From Lachnospiraceae bacterium (lineage in GTDB: Bacteria > Bacillota > Clostridia > Lachnospirales > Lachnospiraceae), in NCBI GenBank assembly GCA_910575555.1, contig CAJTFX010000007.1, positions 62,001 to 126,000 on the forward strand: 64,000 bases of DNA, read 5' to 3'. Position 1 is the first letter of the stretch. Each line of letters opens with the position of its first letter. A model generated the notes under the pieces. The model had not been told where the DNA came from, did not search any database, and worked only from the letters and a program-made list of their open reading frames with translations. Position numbers and translations under genes: made by a program. Positions 1-8,497 of this stretch are shown here, in pieces.

Positions 1-1981
1 CTTTATTTTCCTCGTAAAATTTCCTTGATACATAGTCTGCCTTCTCATAATGCTCAATGACTGTGTCAGAGCTTTCGCCAAAAATATAGATATTCTCTTT
101 GCCCACCAAATCGGCAATTTCCACATTGGCGCCGTCCATGGTGCCCAGAGTTACCGCGCCGTTTAACATAAACTTCATATTTCCGGTTCCGGAAGCTTCT
201 TTGGAAGCTAAGGAAATCTGCTCGGAAATGTCGCAGGCGGGAATCAGTTTTTCCGCATTGGTCACATTATAGTTTTCCACCATAACCACTTTCAGGTAAG
301 GGCTTACCTCCGGATCATGGTTAATCAGCTCCTGCAGGCACAAAATCAGATGAATAATATCTTTTGCTATTACATAGGCCGGCGCTGCTTTTGCGCCGAA
401 AATAACGGTAATGGGCGTGGCAGGCTTTTTGCCTTTTTTAATCTCCAGATATTTGTGAATTACATACAATGCATTCATCTGCTGGCGTTTGTACTCATGA
501 AGCCGCTTAATCTGAATGTCGAAAATGGAATTTTCATCAATTTCCACTCCCTGATACTCTTTCAGGTATGCAGCCAGATGTTTCTTATTCTCCTGTTTGA
601 TGTTCAGGAATTGTTCCAGTACCGCCTTGTCGTCTGCAAATGCCAGAAGCTTCTCCAGTTCCTCTGCATTTTTATGCCAGCCTGTTCCGATGATTTGATC
701 CAGATAGCGGCTCAGCCCTTTGTTGCAGTGCATCAGCCAGCGGCGGAAGGTAATTCCGTTGGTCTTATTATTGAATTTCTCCGGATAAATCCGATAGAAA
801 TGATTCAGTTCGTTTTTCTTTAAAATTTCTGTGTGCAGGTATGCCACGCCATTGACGCTATAACCGTAGTGAATGTCCATATGCGCCATATGCACACGGT
901 TGGAGTCGTCGATAATTGCCACGGATTTGTCCTGGAATTTATCTTTTACAATGGTGTCCAGTTCGCGGATAATGGGCATAAGCTGGGGAACTGCCTGATT
1001 CAGATAATCCATGGGCCATTTTTCCAACGCTTCTGCCAAGATTGTATGGTTGGTGTATGCACAGGTTTTGGATACAATGTCAATGGCGTCGCCCATACGG
1101 ATTCCCCGTTCCATCAGCAGACGGATCAACTCAGGAATCACCATACTGGGATGGGTGTCGTTAATCTGAATTGCCGCATAATCCGGCAGATCATACAGTT
1201 TGCAGCCCTTTGCCTCGCACTCTGACAGAATCAGCCTTGCCGCGTTGCTCACCATAAAATACTGCTGATATACCCGCAGCAGCCTTCCTGCGTCGTCGGA
1301 ATCGTCCGGATATAAGAACAGCGTCAGGTTCTTCATAATATCCCCTTTGTTAAAATTGATTCCCTCTCCCACCAGACTTTCATCCACTGTTTCAATATCG
1401 AACAAATGCAGCTTATTGGTTCTGTTTTCAAATCCCGTAACATCCAGGTCATACATTCTGGACCAGACGGTAAATCCGCCGAACTGAATTGGATATACAA
1501 CATCCGTTCTGGTAAGCCAGCTCTCAGGCTGCAGCCAGGGATTTTTATTTTCTTTCTGCAGACGGTTTTCAAACGTCTGTAAAAACAGGCCGAAATGGTA
1601 ATTTAACCCGATTCCGTCTCCGTTCATTCCCAAAGTAGCCATGGAATCCAGAAAACATGCTGCCAGACGTCCCAGGCCGCCGTTTCCAAGAGACGGCTCC
1701 GGCTCCACCTGCTCCACCAGATTGATGTCCTTGCCGCACTGTTTCAGCAGTTCTGCCACTTCGTCATAAATTCCCAGGTTAATTAAATTGTTGGAAAGCA
1801 GCTTTCCAATCAGAAATTCTGCTGAAATATAGTAAATTTTTTTCTTTCCTTCGTTGCTTTCTTTCTCTTTAGCCAGATCTTTCACGATTCCCAAAAGCCC
1901 GTAATAAATCTGTTCATCGGTGCAGGCTGCAATGTTGTTGCAGCATTTCTGTTCCAGTAATTCTCTTACATTGACACTCAT
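1..1981 (-). CDS. glgP: glycogen/maltodextrin phosphorylase, C-terminus outside window
   Basis: Phosphorolysis of alpha-1,4-glucans to glucose-1-phosphate in the cytoplasm. The reading frame is open for 660 codons and runs off the left edge; family members have about 750-850 residues, so the last 100-190 are missing here. Visible signatures are [19 protein letters not shown] near residue 95 and the pyridoxal-phosphate lysine motif [15 protein letters not shown] near residue 600. The start is ATG at 1981, preceded by GGAGATAAC. It is divergent from an AraC-type regulator, which may or may not control it. A dispersed two-hairpin repeat lies in its upstream region. Family assignment is secure; whether glycogen or maltodextrin is the main substrate cannot be read from the sequence. 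Confidence 0.95.
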   Translation of the reverse strand, partial: MSVNVRELLEQKCCNNIAACTDEQIYYGLLGIVKDLAKEKESNEGKKKIYYISAEFLIGKLLSNNLINLGIYDEVAELLKQCGKDINLVEQVEPEPSLGNGGLGRLAACFLDSMATLGMNGDGIGLNYHFGLFLQTFENRLQKENKNPWLQPESWLTRTDVVYPIQFGGFTVWSRMYDLDVTGFENRTNKLHLFDIETVDESLVGEGINFNKGDIMKNLTLFLYPDDSDDAGRLLRVYQQYFMVSNAARLILSECEAKGCKLYDLPDYAAIQINDTHPSMVIPELIRLLMERGIRMGDAIDIVSKTCAYTNHTILAEALEKWPMDYLNQAVPQLMPIIRELDTIVKDKFQDKSVAIIDDSNRVHMAHMDIHYGYSVNGVAYLHTEILKKNELNHFYRIYPEKFNNKTNGITFRRWLMHCNKGLSRYLDQIIGTGWHKNAEELEKLLAFADDKAVLEQFLNIKQENKKHLAAYLKEYQGVEIDENSIFDIQIKRLHEYKRQQMNALYVIHKYLEIKKGKKPATPITVIFGAKAAPAYVIAKDIIHLILCLQELINHDPEVSPYLKVVMVENYNVTNAEKLIPACDISEQISLASKEASGTGNMKFMLNGAVTLGTMDGANVEIADLVGKENIYIFGESSDTVIEHYEKADYVSRKFYEENK

Positions 1982-2013
1982 GTTATCTCCTCCTGACTCT
2001 TCTGAGTTCTCAA

Positions 2014-2072
2014 ATAAACCCACATCATGCTCAGCCTGCCTTCCAGCGGGCCGCATGGCTATCCATGCTATC
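2014..2072. repeat. dispersed two-hairpin repeat, copy 1
   Basis: About 58 bp that recur with about 85-90% identity at 52962-53020. Both copies can form two neighbouring hairpins: GCCTGC...GCGGGC and GCATGG...CCATGC. The stems are kept although loop bases differ. It lies between the divergent glgP and araC-type genes. Function is unknown; an extragenic palindromic repeat or processing signal is plausible. Confidence 0.6.
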
Positions 2073-2117
2073 ATCGGTGCCTTAAGGCATAGTATAACCT
2101 CTTGTTTCTGATTTTTC

Positions 2118-2152
2118 TTGCAGTATGATGGCAAAATATAGTACAATACTAT
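2118..2152 (+). promoter_or_regulatory. candidate promoter and palindrome before AraC gene
   Basis: TTGCAG at 2118-2123 and TACAAT at 2142-2147 are spaced by 18 bp. A short palindrome, ATAGTA-CAA-TACTAT at 2138-2152, overlaps the -10 box and could be an autoregulatory operator. Read from sequence only. Confidence 0.4.
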
Positions 2153-2175
2153 CAAAAAAGAAAAAGGACACAGCC

Positions 2176-3054
2176 ATGAATATATTGGAATATGAAAACA
2201 CACAGGAATTGAAATCCCACGGACAAGGCCATTTTCCCTTTAATATCTATCTCTGCAGCATTCCTCTGGACTTTTGTGTGGTACCTCTTCACTGGCACAA
2301 TGATATGGAAATCATCTATATTAAAAAGGGGCGGGGACGGATTACTGTCGATCTGATGCCTTTTTCAGTGCAAGGCGGAGATATTGTCATCGTTCCCCCG
2401 GGACAGCTCCATTCCATTGAGCAGTTTGAGGATTGCTCCATGGAATATGAAAATATTATTTTTCAGCCCTCCATGCTGATCCCCGGGCAAAATGACGACT
2501 GCAGCAAGCAGTTTCTCCTGCCTCTGGTGCAGGGGCAGCTTTTGTTTCCCAATTATTTTTCCCCGGATTCTCCCCTGTATCCCGCCCTGTCCTCCTGTCT
2601 GGGGGCCATGGATGAAATCTGCAAAACCTTCCCCAACGGCTATCAGCTTGCCGTAAAGGGACAATTATTTTTGTTTTTTTACGCCCTGATCTCTTCCGGG
2701 GACGTCCCGCCGCCCAGAACCGGCAGCAAATCCCTGGATCGGCTGAAAGAGATACTGAAATATGTGGAAAGCCGCTACAATGAGAAAATTCCCATTTCCG
2801 ACGCTGCAAGAATCTGCGGATTCAGCGAATCCCATTTTATGAAATTCTTCCGCAGCAGCATGGGAATTTCCTTTACGGATTATCTGAACGAGTACCGGCT
2901 GACCATGGCGGCCCGGATGCTTTTATCCTCCTCCGACTCGATTGCGGCAATTGCCGGGGAAACGGGATTTGAAAACCTTTCTTATTTTAACCGGCGGTTT
3001 AAGAAAAAATACGGCTGCACTCCCTCTGAATTCCGCAGCGGAACTTCAGTTTAA
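2176..3054 (+). CDS. AraC family transcriptional regulator
   Basis: 292 residues. The N-terminal half is a cupin-like sensor domain with [11 protein letters not shown], and the C-terminal about 100 residues hold the two AraC helix-turn-helix units ([19 protein letters not shown], then [19 protein letters not shown]). Such proteins usually sense a sugar or related metabolite and activate a neighbouring gene. The start at ATG 2176 is chosen because AAAGGAC lies just upstream; a longer frame from 2125 would begin inside the promoter. It is divergent from glycogen phosphorylase and 90 bp upstream of crotonase. Either could be a target, but the sequence does not say which. Confidence 0.9.
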   Translation: MNILEYENTQELKSHGQGHFPFNIYLCSIPLDFCVVPLHWHNDMEIIYIKKGRGRITVDLMPFSVQGGDIVIVPPGQLHSIEQFEDCSMEYENIIFQPSMLIPGQNDDCSKQFLLPLVQGQLLFPNYFSPDSPLYPALSSCLGAMDEICKTFPNGYQLAVKGQLFLFFYALISSGDVPPPRTGSKSLDRLKEILKYVESRYNEKIPISDAARICGFSESHFMKFFRSSMGISFTDYLNEYRLTMAARMLLSSSDSIAAIAGETGFENLSYFNRRFKKKYGCTPSEFRSGTSV

Positions 3055-3067
3055 TTCGCTTTCCTTA

Positions 3068-3096
3068 TTGACAAATTTTTGTCAAAGTAATATATT
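3068..3096 (+). promoter_or_regulatory. crt promoter overlapped by Rex-like palindrome
   Basis: TTGACA at 3068-3073 and TATATT at 3091-3096 with 17-bp spacing. The -35 box is the left arm of a perfect 18-bp palindrome (3068-3085) of form TTGnnAA-NNNN-TTnnCAA, the layout of Rex redox-repressor operators. Rex control of crotonase genes is known in clostridia; binding here is inferred. Confidence 0.7.
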
Positions 3097-3146
3097 TAAA
3101 GTACAAAGAAACCATTATATTACATATTTTCAGGAGGGTTCTACAC

Positions 3147-3941
3147 ATGAACAATTTAAAGTTAGACGTAGCGGATCAGATTGCGGTTTTAACCATCAAC
3201 AGACCAGGCGCATTGAACGCCTTAAACAGTGAAACATTGGATGAACTGAATGCTGCATTAACGGAAATCGAAGCAAGAGACGATGTTAAAGTTGTAATCT
3301 TAACCGGCGGCCCGGACAAGAAGGACAACCCGTACAAATCTTTCGTAGCCGGCGCTGATATCGCTGAAATGGTGAATTTCTCTGCTGCTGAAGCAAGGGC
3401 TTTCGGTATGAGAGCTGCTGAGCCGTTCTTCAAGCTGATGAATATGCGTCAGGTAACCATCGCTGCCGTAAACGGATTCGCTTTAGGCGGCGGATGTGAA
3501 ATCGCTATGGCATGCGACATCCGTATCGCTGCTGAAAACGCTACGTTCGCTCAGCCGGAAACCGGCCTCGGCATTATCCCGGGCTTTGGCGGAACACAGA
3601 GACTTGCCCGTCTGGTTGGTATGGGACGCGCTAAAGAACTGATTTTCACCTGCGACAACATTGACGCGGCAGAAGCATACAGAATCGGCCTGGTAAACAA
3701 AGTTGTTGCCAAAGAAGAACTGATGGATACCGCTAAGAAAATGGCTTCCAAGATTATCTCCAAGGGAAGCTACGCTGTTTCTATTGCAAAGGCTGCCATC
3801 AACAACGGCTATGACATGGATATCAAGAATGCAGTGGAAATGGAAGCAAATCTGTTCGGTATTACCTGCTCCACCCATGACAAAACAGAAGGCATGACTG
3901 CTTTCCTGGAAAGAAGAGCTGCTGATTTGACTGATTTCTAA
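3147..3941 (+). CDS. crt: short-chain enoyl-CoA hydratase (crotonase)
   Basis: 264 residues, the usual length. It hydrates crotonyl-CoA to 3-hydroxybutyryl-CoA in the butyrate/butanol pathway. The oxyanion-hole segment AGADIAEM is at 68-75, and both catalytic glutamates are present: Glu118 in GGGCE and Glu138 in QPETGLG. A strong AGGAGG lies before the ATG. In many clostridia crt heads a crt-bcd-etfBA-hbd operon; here it stands alone with its own terminator, so bcd, etf and hbd must lie elsewhere if the pathway is complete. Codon use looks highly optimised compared with neighbours, which suggests strong expression. Confidence 0.93.
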   Translation: MNNLKLDVADQIAVLTINRPGALNALNSETLDELNAALTEIEARDDVKVVILTGGPDKKDNPYKSFVAGADIAEMVNFSAAEARAFGMRAAEPFFKLMNMRQVTIAAVNGFALGGGCEIAMACDIRIAAENATFAQPETGLGIIPGFGGTQRLARLVGMGRAKELIFTCDNIDAAEAYRIGLVNKVVAKEELMDTAKKMASKIISKGSYAVSIAKAAINNGYDMDIKNAVEMEANLFGITCSTHDKTEGMTAFLERRAADLTDF

Positions 3942-3953
3942 ATTCTATATTAT

Positions 3954-3990
3954 AAAAAGGGACTGCGGGGAAAAATGGCAGTCCCTTTTT
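3954..3990 (+). terminator. rho-independent terminator of crt
   Basis: A 13-bp stem (AAAAAGGGACTGC paired with GCAGTCCCTTTTT) just after the crt stop, ending in a T run. Because the A and T runs flank the stem it may also stop leftward transcripts. Confidence 0.9.
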
Positions 3991-4019
3991 GTAGCAGGTA
4001 TCATCATGTGTTTCTCTGA

Positions 4020-5117
4020 CTATGCTGTTGGCTTTGCCCACTTATATCTTAATTTGTAACTGCTAAAGCTTCGGTAATCCAAATATTCTTCTTTTTGAAG
4101 CCTGCCGATAACAATATATGGCATAACATTCTGCGATGATGCGTAATGTTCAACCGCTTCAATTGAAAAATCTCCTTTCTCGATAAACTTCCTGTAACTT
4201 ACGGGCTCCAACAACGCATCCCTTGCAAAGCGATCTGCCGCAAGTTCCTTTTCCCCGTCACTGCCATCGTCTACAAACCTGGAAACTTTTCCAATATCTC
4301 CATTGACAATATGCCCCAGTTCATGAAACAAAGAAAACCAAAAAATATCGGCAAAAGACCCTCTGATTGTCAAAAACATCTGAAATACCCCATCATTTTT
4401 TTGCGAAATATATCCCTGCACCGGAGCGCCTCTGAAATTCTTCACAATTGCAAAATCTATACCATAGTTTTTCATTGTTTCTTTCAATTCATCTTGAAAT
4501 CCTGTGTTATTTTGCAGCATAATCTGTTTCATTTCCCCAATTAGTTTTCCCGTCTGCTTTATATCAAAGCAAGCGGAAAGTTTTCGGCTTTCTTTAATCT
4601 GGCATAATCGCACCCAGGCCCCAAGAACATATGGATTCACCGATTGTTCGGACGGCATTCGAAAAGCTCCGGCAGGAACCATATTCTTCAAATTGGCAAT
4701 ATTGCTGATCTGAAGGGCTTTCCGCAGAGACAAAATAGAATCATCTTTTTTCTCCCGCATTGGGATGAGTTCTCTTAAACGTAAATACTTTACCACTTCT
4801 GCCAATTCATTTCTTGCATGTCTTTCTTCTTCTGCAATTGTCTGACCTTCATTCAGTTCCAATAATTCCGAATCATAATTCGCCTGCAGATTCAGCCAAA
4901 AGGATTTTGGAACATTCAGCACATATTCCAATCCCATAGCAAACTTTGCGGAGATACCCTTTTTTCCTTTTATAACACTATTCACATAAGCTGCCGAAAC
5001 CCCGGTTCCTGCGGCAAGTTCTGCCTGGGATATTTCTCTTTCTTCCAAAACTTCAGCAAGAGTTTCTCCTGGATGGATCAATAAATTATGGGATATACCA
5101 GTTTTCTGTACTGCCAT
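4020..5117 (-). CDS. higA: HigA-type antitoxin with ImmA/IrrE metallopeptidase domain
   Basis: 365 residues. An XRE-type helix-turn-helix of the HigA/VapI kind (ISQAELAAGTGVSAAYVNSV) occupies roughly residues 15-75. A long linker follows, then a zinc-peptidase motif HELGH near 265-269 typical of ImmA/IrrE (COG2856). It would neutralise the upstream RelE-like toxin and repress their shared promoter; the peptidase part suggests regulated cleavage of a partner. ATG 5117 is preferred because of GGGGTGA at suitable spacing; GTG at 5126 is possible. It overlaps the toxin gene by about 30 bp, as is usual for toxin-first modules. The fusion of antitoxin and peptidase is a known architecture, but the peptidase role is not settled. 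Confidence 0.85.
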   Translation of the reverse strand: MAVQKTGISHNLLIHPGETLAEVLEEREISQAELAAGTGVSAAYVNSVIKGKKGISAKFAMGLEYVLNVPKSFWLNLQANYDSELLELNEGQTIAEEERHARNELAEVVKYLRLRELIPMREKKDDSILSLRKALQISNIANLKNMVPAGAFRMPSEQSVNPYVLGAWVRLCQIKESRKLSACFDIKQTGKLIGEMKQIMLQNNTGFQDELKETMKNYGIDFAIVKNFRGAPVQGYISQKNDGVFQMFLTIRGSFADIFWFSLFHELGHIVNGDIGKVSRFVDDGSDGEKELAADRFARDALLEPVSYRKFIEKGDFSIEAVEHYASSQNVMPYIVIGRLQKEEYLDYRSFSSYKLRYKWAKPTA

Positions 5118-5424
5118 GATAATCACTCACCCCTTCTATTTCTATTTCACTGCAAATCATAATGGTATCCTGCGATGCGTTTGGCTCAATAATCAGTCTC
5201 ACATGGGGCGCCACATGCAGAGAATAGCGAATTTGTTTATATCCTTTTAACTGTTCCGGTTTTCCCAAACCCAATTTCAGAAAATCACCAAAACATTCTG
5301 CCGCTTCTAACCGCACCATATGTTTCTTAATGGTTCTCACCCATTCAAAAGGTATTTTTCTCTGCATCTTATTATAATCCTGAAAGTATTTCTTTACTTT
5401 CTCATTTGCATACGTTATTTTCAC
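5086..5424 (-). CDS. higB: RelE/ParE superfamily (HigB-like) toxin
   Basis: 112 residues, typical for HigB/RelE. The layout is KMQRKIPFEWVRTIKKHMVRLEAA, then LKGYKQIRYSLHVAPHVRLIIEP, consistent with a type II mRNA interferase fold acting on ribosome-bound mRNA. The start is GTG at 5424 with GAGGGG six bases upstream. It is the first gene of a two-gene operon with the antitoxin, under a strong promoter whose start region is covered by a palindrome. Activity is inferred from family and gene order; individual catalytic residues were not assigned. Confidence 0.82.
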   Translation of the reverse strand: MKITYANEKVKKYFQDYNKMQRKIPFEWVRTIKKHMVRLEAAECFGDFLKLGLGKPEQLKGYKQIRYSLHVAPHVRLIIEPNASQDTIMICSEIEIEGVSDYHGSTENWYIP

Positions 5425-5440
5425 TCAAGACCCCTCACTT

Positions 5441-5491
5441 AAATTAACCTTTTGGTTAATTTATTATGTCATATTATTCTCATACTGTCAA
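5441..5491 (-). promoter_or_regulatory. higBA promoter with operator palindrome
   Basis: Read leftward: TTGACA (5491-5486), 17 bp, CATAAT (5468-5463), then a perfect inverted repeat AAATTAACC-TTTT-GGTTAATTT at 5441-5462 directly downstream of the -10. This is the expected place for autorepression by the HigA helix-turn-helix. The promoter abuts the 3' end of the aldolase gene. Confidence 0.82.
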
Positions 5492-5495
5492 TATA

Positions 5496-6521
5496 TTACA
5501 GCAATTCCCCCAATCTTTCAATATCTTCCGGCCTGGTAGACCAGCTTGTGACAAGTCGGATCACAGTATGTCCTTCCTCCAGTTTCTCCCAAACGCTGAA
5601 GCTCACATACTTCTTCAATTCCTCCACCTGACTGTCCTTCAGTATCAGAAACTGCTGATTGGTGGGAGATTCCAGGTAAAACGGACACCCCTTCTCTTTC
5701 AAAAGCGTTTTCAGCCGTTCTGCCATCTCTATCCCATGACGGCCGATTTCCAGATACAGATCATCTGTAAACAGGGTGTCAAACTGTATTCCCAACAGCC
5801 GCCCCTTCGCCAACAGAGCCCCATGCTGCTTTACCGCGGTGAGAAAATGCCTGGGCGCATTTTGGTTCGGAAATACCACTGCTTCCCCGCACAGAGCCCC
5901 CACCTTGGTGCCTCCGATGTAAAATACATCGCAGATGGCGGCAATATCCTGCAAGGTCATATCACTTTCTTTACTCATCAGCCCATATCCCAGCCGCGCG
6001 CCGTCTAAAAACAGCGGCATACGGTATTTTCTGCAGATTTCTCCAATCTGGGCCAATTCTTTTTTCTGGTACAGCGTCCCATACTCTGTTGGATGGGATA
6101 CATACACCATCCCAGGGAACACCATATGTTCATAAGATTCATCCTGGTAAAATTTCCGGAGCAGTTCTTCCAGTTCCCCCGGATCTATTTTTCCGGAATG
6201 CTCCGGAAGCGCAAGCACCTTATGGCCAGTGCACTCAATGGCTCCGGCTTCATGCACATTGATATGGCCTGTTTCGGCAGCAACCACTCCTTCATGCCCC
6301 TTCAGCATGGAAGAAATCACTACTGCATTGGTCTGAGTGCCTCCCACCAGAAAAAATACCTGGGCCCTGGGACAGCCGCATGCATTTCTGATTTTCTCCC
6401 GTGCGCTTTCACAATAAGGGTCCATCCCATATCCAGGGGCTGCCTGGAAATTTGTCTCAGATAAACGCTGCAGTATTTGGGGATGCGCCCCTGTGGTATA
6501 ATCATTTTCAAAAGAAATCAT
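5496..6521 (-). CDS. threonine aldolase family PLP enzyme (beta-eliminating lyase fold)
   Basis: 341 residues. Fold-type I PLP protein resembling low-specificity L-threonine aldolase, which cleaves threonine or allo-threonine to glycine and acetaldehyde. Features: GGTQTNAVV phosphate-binding segment near residue 60, His90 in AETGHINVHEAG, Asp173 in FLDGARLG, and the likely Schiff-base Lys206 in YIGGTKVGAL. The start is ATG 6521 behind GGAGGAGCAC; a longer frame to 6701 runs into the divergent proC promoter and is rejected. It is divergent from proC. Substrate is not proven; related proteins act on other beta-hydroxy amino acids. Confidence 0.85.
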   Translation of the reverse strand: MISFENDYTTGAHPQILQRLSETNFQAAPGYGMDPYCESAREKIRNACGCPRAQVFFLVGGTQTNAVVISSMLKGHEGVVAAETGHINVHEAGAIECTGHKVLALPEHSGKIDPGELEELLRKFYQDESYEHMVFPGMVYVSHPTEYGTLYQKKELAQIGEICRKYRMPLFLDGARLGYGLMSKESDMTLQDIAAICDVFYIGGTKVGALCGEAVVFPNQNAPRHFLTAVKQHGALLAKGRLLGIQFDTLFTDDLYLEIGRHGIEMAERLKTLLKEKGCPFYLESPTNQQFLILKDSQVEELKKYVSFSVWEKLEEGHTVIRLVTSWSTRPEDIERLGELL

Positions 6522-6554
6522 TATGTGCTCCTCCTTATTTTTCAAATTCTCTCC

Positions 6555-6583
6555 TTGCACAATCCCAGCTCTATTGTTATCAT
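6555..6583 (+). promoter_or_regulatory. proC promoter
   Basis: TTGCAC (6555-6560), 17 bp, TATCAT (6578-6583), about 40 bp before the proC ribosome binding site. Confidence 0.6.
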
Positions 6584-6632
6584 AGAGGCAGATCAAAATC
6601 ACAATTATTTTGAATTCAGGGAGGTACAGACT

Positions 6633-7448
6633 ATGAATAAAATCATTGGATTTATCGGCGGCGGCAATATGGCAAGCGCCATCATCGGGGGAATCCTCCA
6701 ATCCGGCCTTGCCGAAAAAGACCAGATCATTGCCAGTGACAAACTGGAAAGAGCCCGCAGTTTATTAAAAGAGCAGTTTGGCATCCGCGCCACAGAAAAC
6801 AACCGGAAAACAGCAGAAACAGCAGATATCTTATTTCTGGCGGTAAAACCGCATTTTTTCCCGGACGTAATTGCAGAAATCAAAGACAGTGTCCGCAGCG
6901 ATACCCTTCTGGTGTCCATTGCTGCAGGCCAGTCCATTTCAGCCATTGAAAACCGCTTCGGCAAAGCCATCCGTCTGGTACGCGCAATGCCAAACACTCC
7001 GGCTCTGGTAGGGGCGGCCATGAGCGCCCTCAGTCCCAACAAAGAAGTAAGCGAAGCAAATCTGGCGGAAGTAACTGCTATCTTTGAAAGCTTCGGAGCC
7101 TGCGAGGTTGTCCCTGAAACCATGATGGACACAGTAGTAGGCGTTTCCGGTTCTTCTCCCGCCTATGTCTATTTATTTATTGAAGCAATGGCAGACGCCG
7201 CAGTGGCGGACGGAATGCCCAGAGCCCAGGCTTACAAGTTCGCTGCCCAGGCTGTCCTTGGCTCTGCCAAAATGGTTCTGGAAACCAATACCCACCCAGG
7301 GCCCTTAAAAGACGCTGTCTGCTCTCCCGGCGGCACTACCATTGAGGCTGTGGCTGTCTTAGAAGAACAGGGACTGCGCAACGCCGTCATCAAAGCCCAA
7401 CGGGCCTGTGTGGAAAAATCCAGAGAACTGGGAAAAGCGAATTCCTGA
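6633..7448 (+). CDS. proC: pyrroline-5-carboxylate reductase
   Basis: 271 residues. Last step of proline synthesis: NAD(P)H-dependent reduction of 1-pyrroline-5-carboxylate. Rossmann motif GFIGGGNMASAIIGG lies at the N-terminus, and the family signature is in VSGSSPAYVYLFIEAMADAA and CSPGGTTIEAVAVLEE toward the C-terminus. ATG 6633 follows AGGGAGGTACAGACT; the in-frame extension upstream to 6477 overlaps the divergent gene and is not coding. It stands alone; proA and proB are not in the window. Confidence 0.95.
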   Translation: MNKIIGFIGGGNMASAIIGGILQSGLAEKDQIIASDKLERARSLLKEQFGIRATENNRKTAETADILFLAVKPHFFPDVIAEIKDSVRSDTLLVSIAAGQSISAIENRFGKAIRLVRAMPNTPALVGAAMSALSPNKEVSEANLAEVTAIFESFGACEVVPETMMDTVVGVSGSSPAYVYLFIEAMADAAVADGMPRAQAYKFAAQAVLGSAKMVLETNTHPGPLKDAVCSPGGTTIEAVAVLEEQGLRNAVIKAQRACVEKSRELGKANS

Positions 7449-7471
7449 TATCCGGTCATTTTCTGGCAGAT

Positions 7472-8497
7472 TCATTCCTGCACAAACGCACGCAGCAACT
7501 CTAACTCAACTTCTGAAATATCCGCTTCCACCGGATACTGGATGAAGCAGGCCTTCATCTTTTTGCCGTGCATACCCTCCTTTCTGGCAGATCTGCCTGC
7601 CAGGAAGAAAGCGGTTGCCCCGGTATGGATTTTCACCTTTTCCTGCAGCTGCTTTTTGGTATAAAATTCCAGAGAGGCTTCCTCGCACTCATATTCAATC
7701 TGCAGATTCCGCATTCCCGGCGGACAGATTTCCTGTATATAATCCATCAGCAGTTTATAATCCTCCTGGGAAAATCCCTCCTCCGAAGCCTGTTCCGCCT
7801 TTAGTTTATTATATTTTTCTTTCATTTCGGAAAGCGTGTCCGCAAGTTCAATGTAATTGATGCAATATGAAATTTCTCTCTGCAGCTTTTCACAGTAAAA
7901 TTTCTGCATTTTTCCATCCTGCTGCCCCACCGCCGCTTTTATACTCTGATTCACTGGAATATGGTAATGCCGGGGCTCCGTGATAATTTCCAGAGTTTTT
8001 AAATCCTCTTCTGAAAAGGGCATCTTCTCATATTCCCCTTCCAGCTCCATCAGCAAATACTGCACCATGGACAGGGGGCGTTTTTCCAGAAAGCCAAAGG
8101 AAACCCCGTGAAACATCAGCTGATACACAATCCCCCTTCCCTCCAGATTATATTCCTCCATTCTGCCTCCGCTTCCGGAACGGAATCCGTATTCTTTTCC
8201 ATTGATCCGAATTCCCCGAATCACTTCCAGAAGATTGCGTTCCCCTTCGTTCAGTTCCATCATCTTTTCTTCCCAAAGCGTAAGGGTTCCCTGCCGGCGT
8301 TTCTTTTCCATTTTCACACGCTCTTCCTGAAGTTCCGTAACATCCTCATCTTCCGCAAACAGGCACAGGGTCAGCCTGTTTTCTTCCCGGAATATCACTG
8401 CCAAAAGCGCCGATTCTCCGGAAATCTCCAGTTCCATCCCCGGATACAGAGCTTCCTCAAACTTGTGCATGCAGCAGCGAATATCTTGTATTGTCAT
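7472..8497 (-). CDS. hypothetical protein, paired with AAA/PD-(D/E)XK gene
   Basis: 341 residues, acidic and Glu/Lys rich, no signal peptide or membrane segment. I do not recognise the family with confidence. A helical stretch with many charged residues (EERVKMEKKRRQGTLTLWEE and the region around 215-240) could be coiled coil. Its ATG overlaps the stop of the ATPase gene by 4 bp (ATGA-type coupling), so the two are probably translated together. Confidence 0.7.
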   Translation of the reverse strand: MTIQDIRCCMHKFEEALYPGMELEISGESALLAVIFREENRLTLCLFAEDEDVTELQEERVKMEKKRRQGTLTLWEEKMMELNEGERNLLEVIRGIRINGKEYGFRSGSGGRMEEYNLEGRGIVYQLMFHGVSFGFLEKRPLSMVQYLLMELEGEYEKMPFSEEDLKTLEIITEPRHYHIPVNQSIKAAVGQQDGKMQKFYCEKLQREISYCINYIELADTLSEMKEKYNKLKAEQASEEGFSQEDYKLLMDYIQEICPPGMRNLQIEYECEEASLEFYTKKQLQEKVKIHTGATAFFLAGRSARKEGMHGKKMKACFIQYPVEADISEVELELLRAFVQE

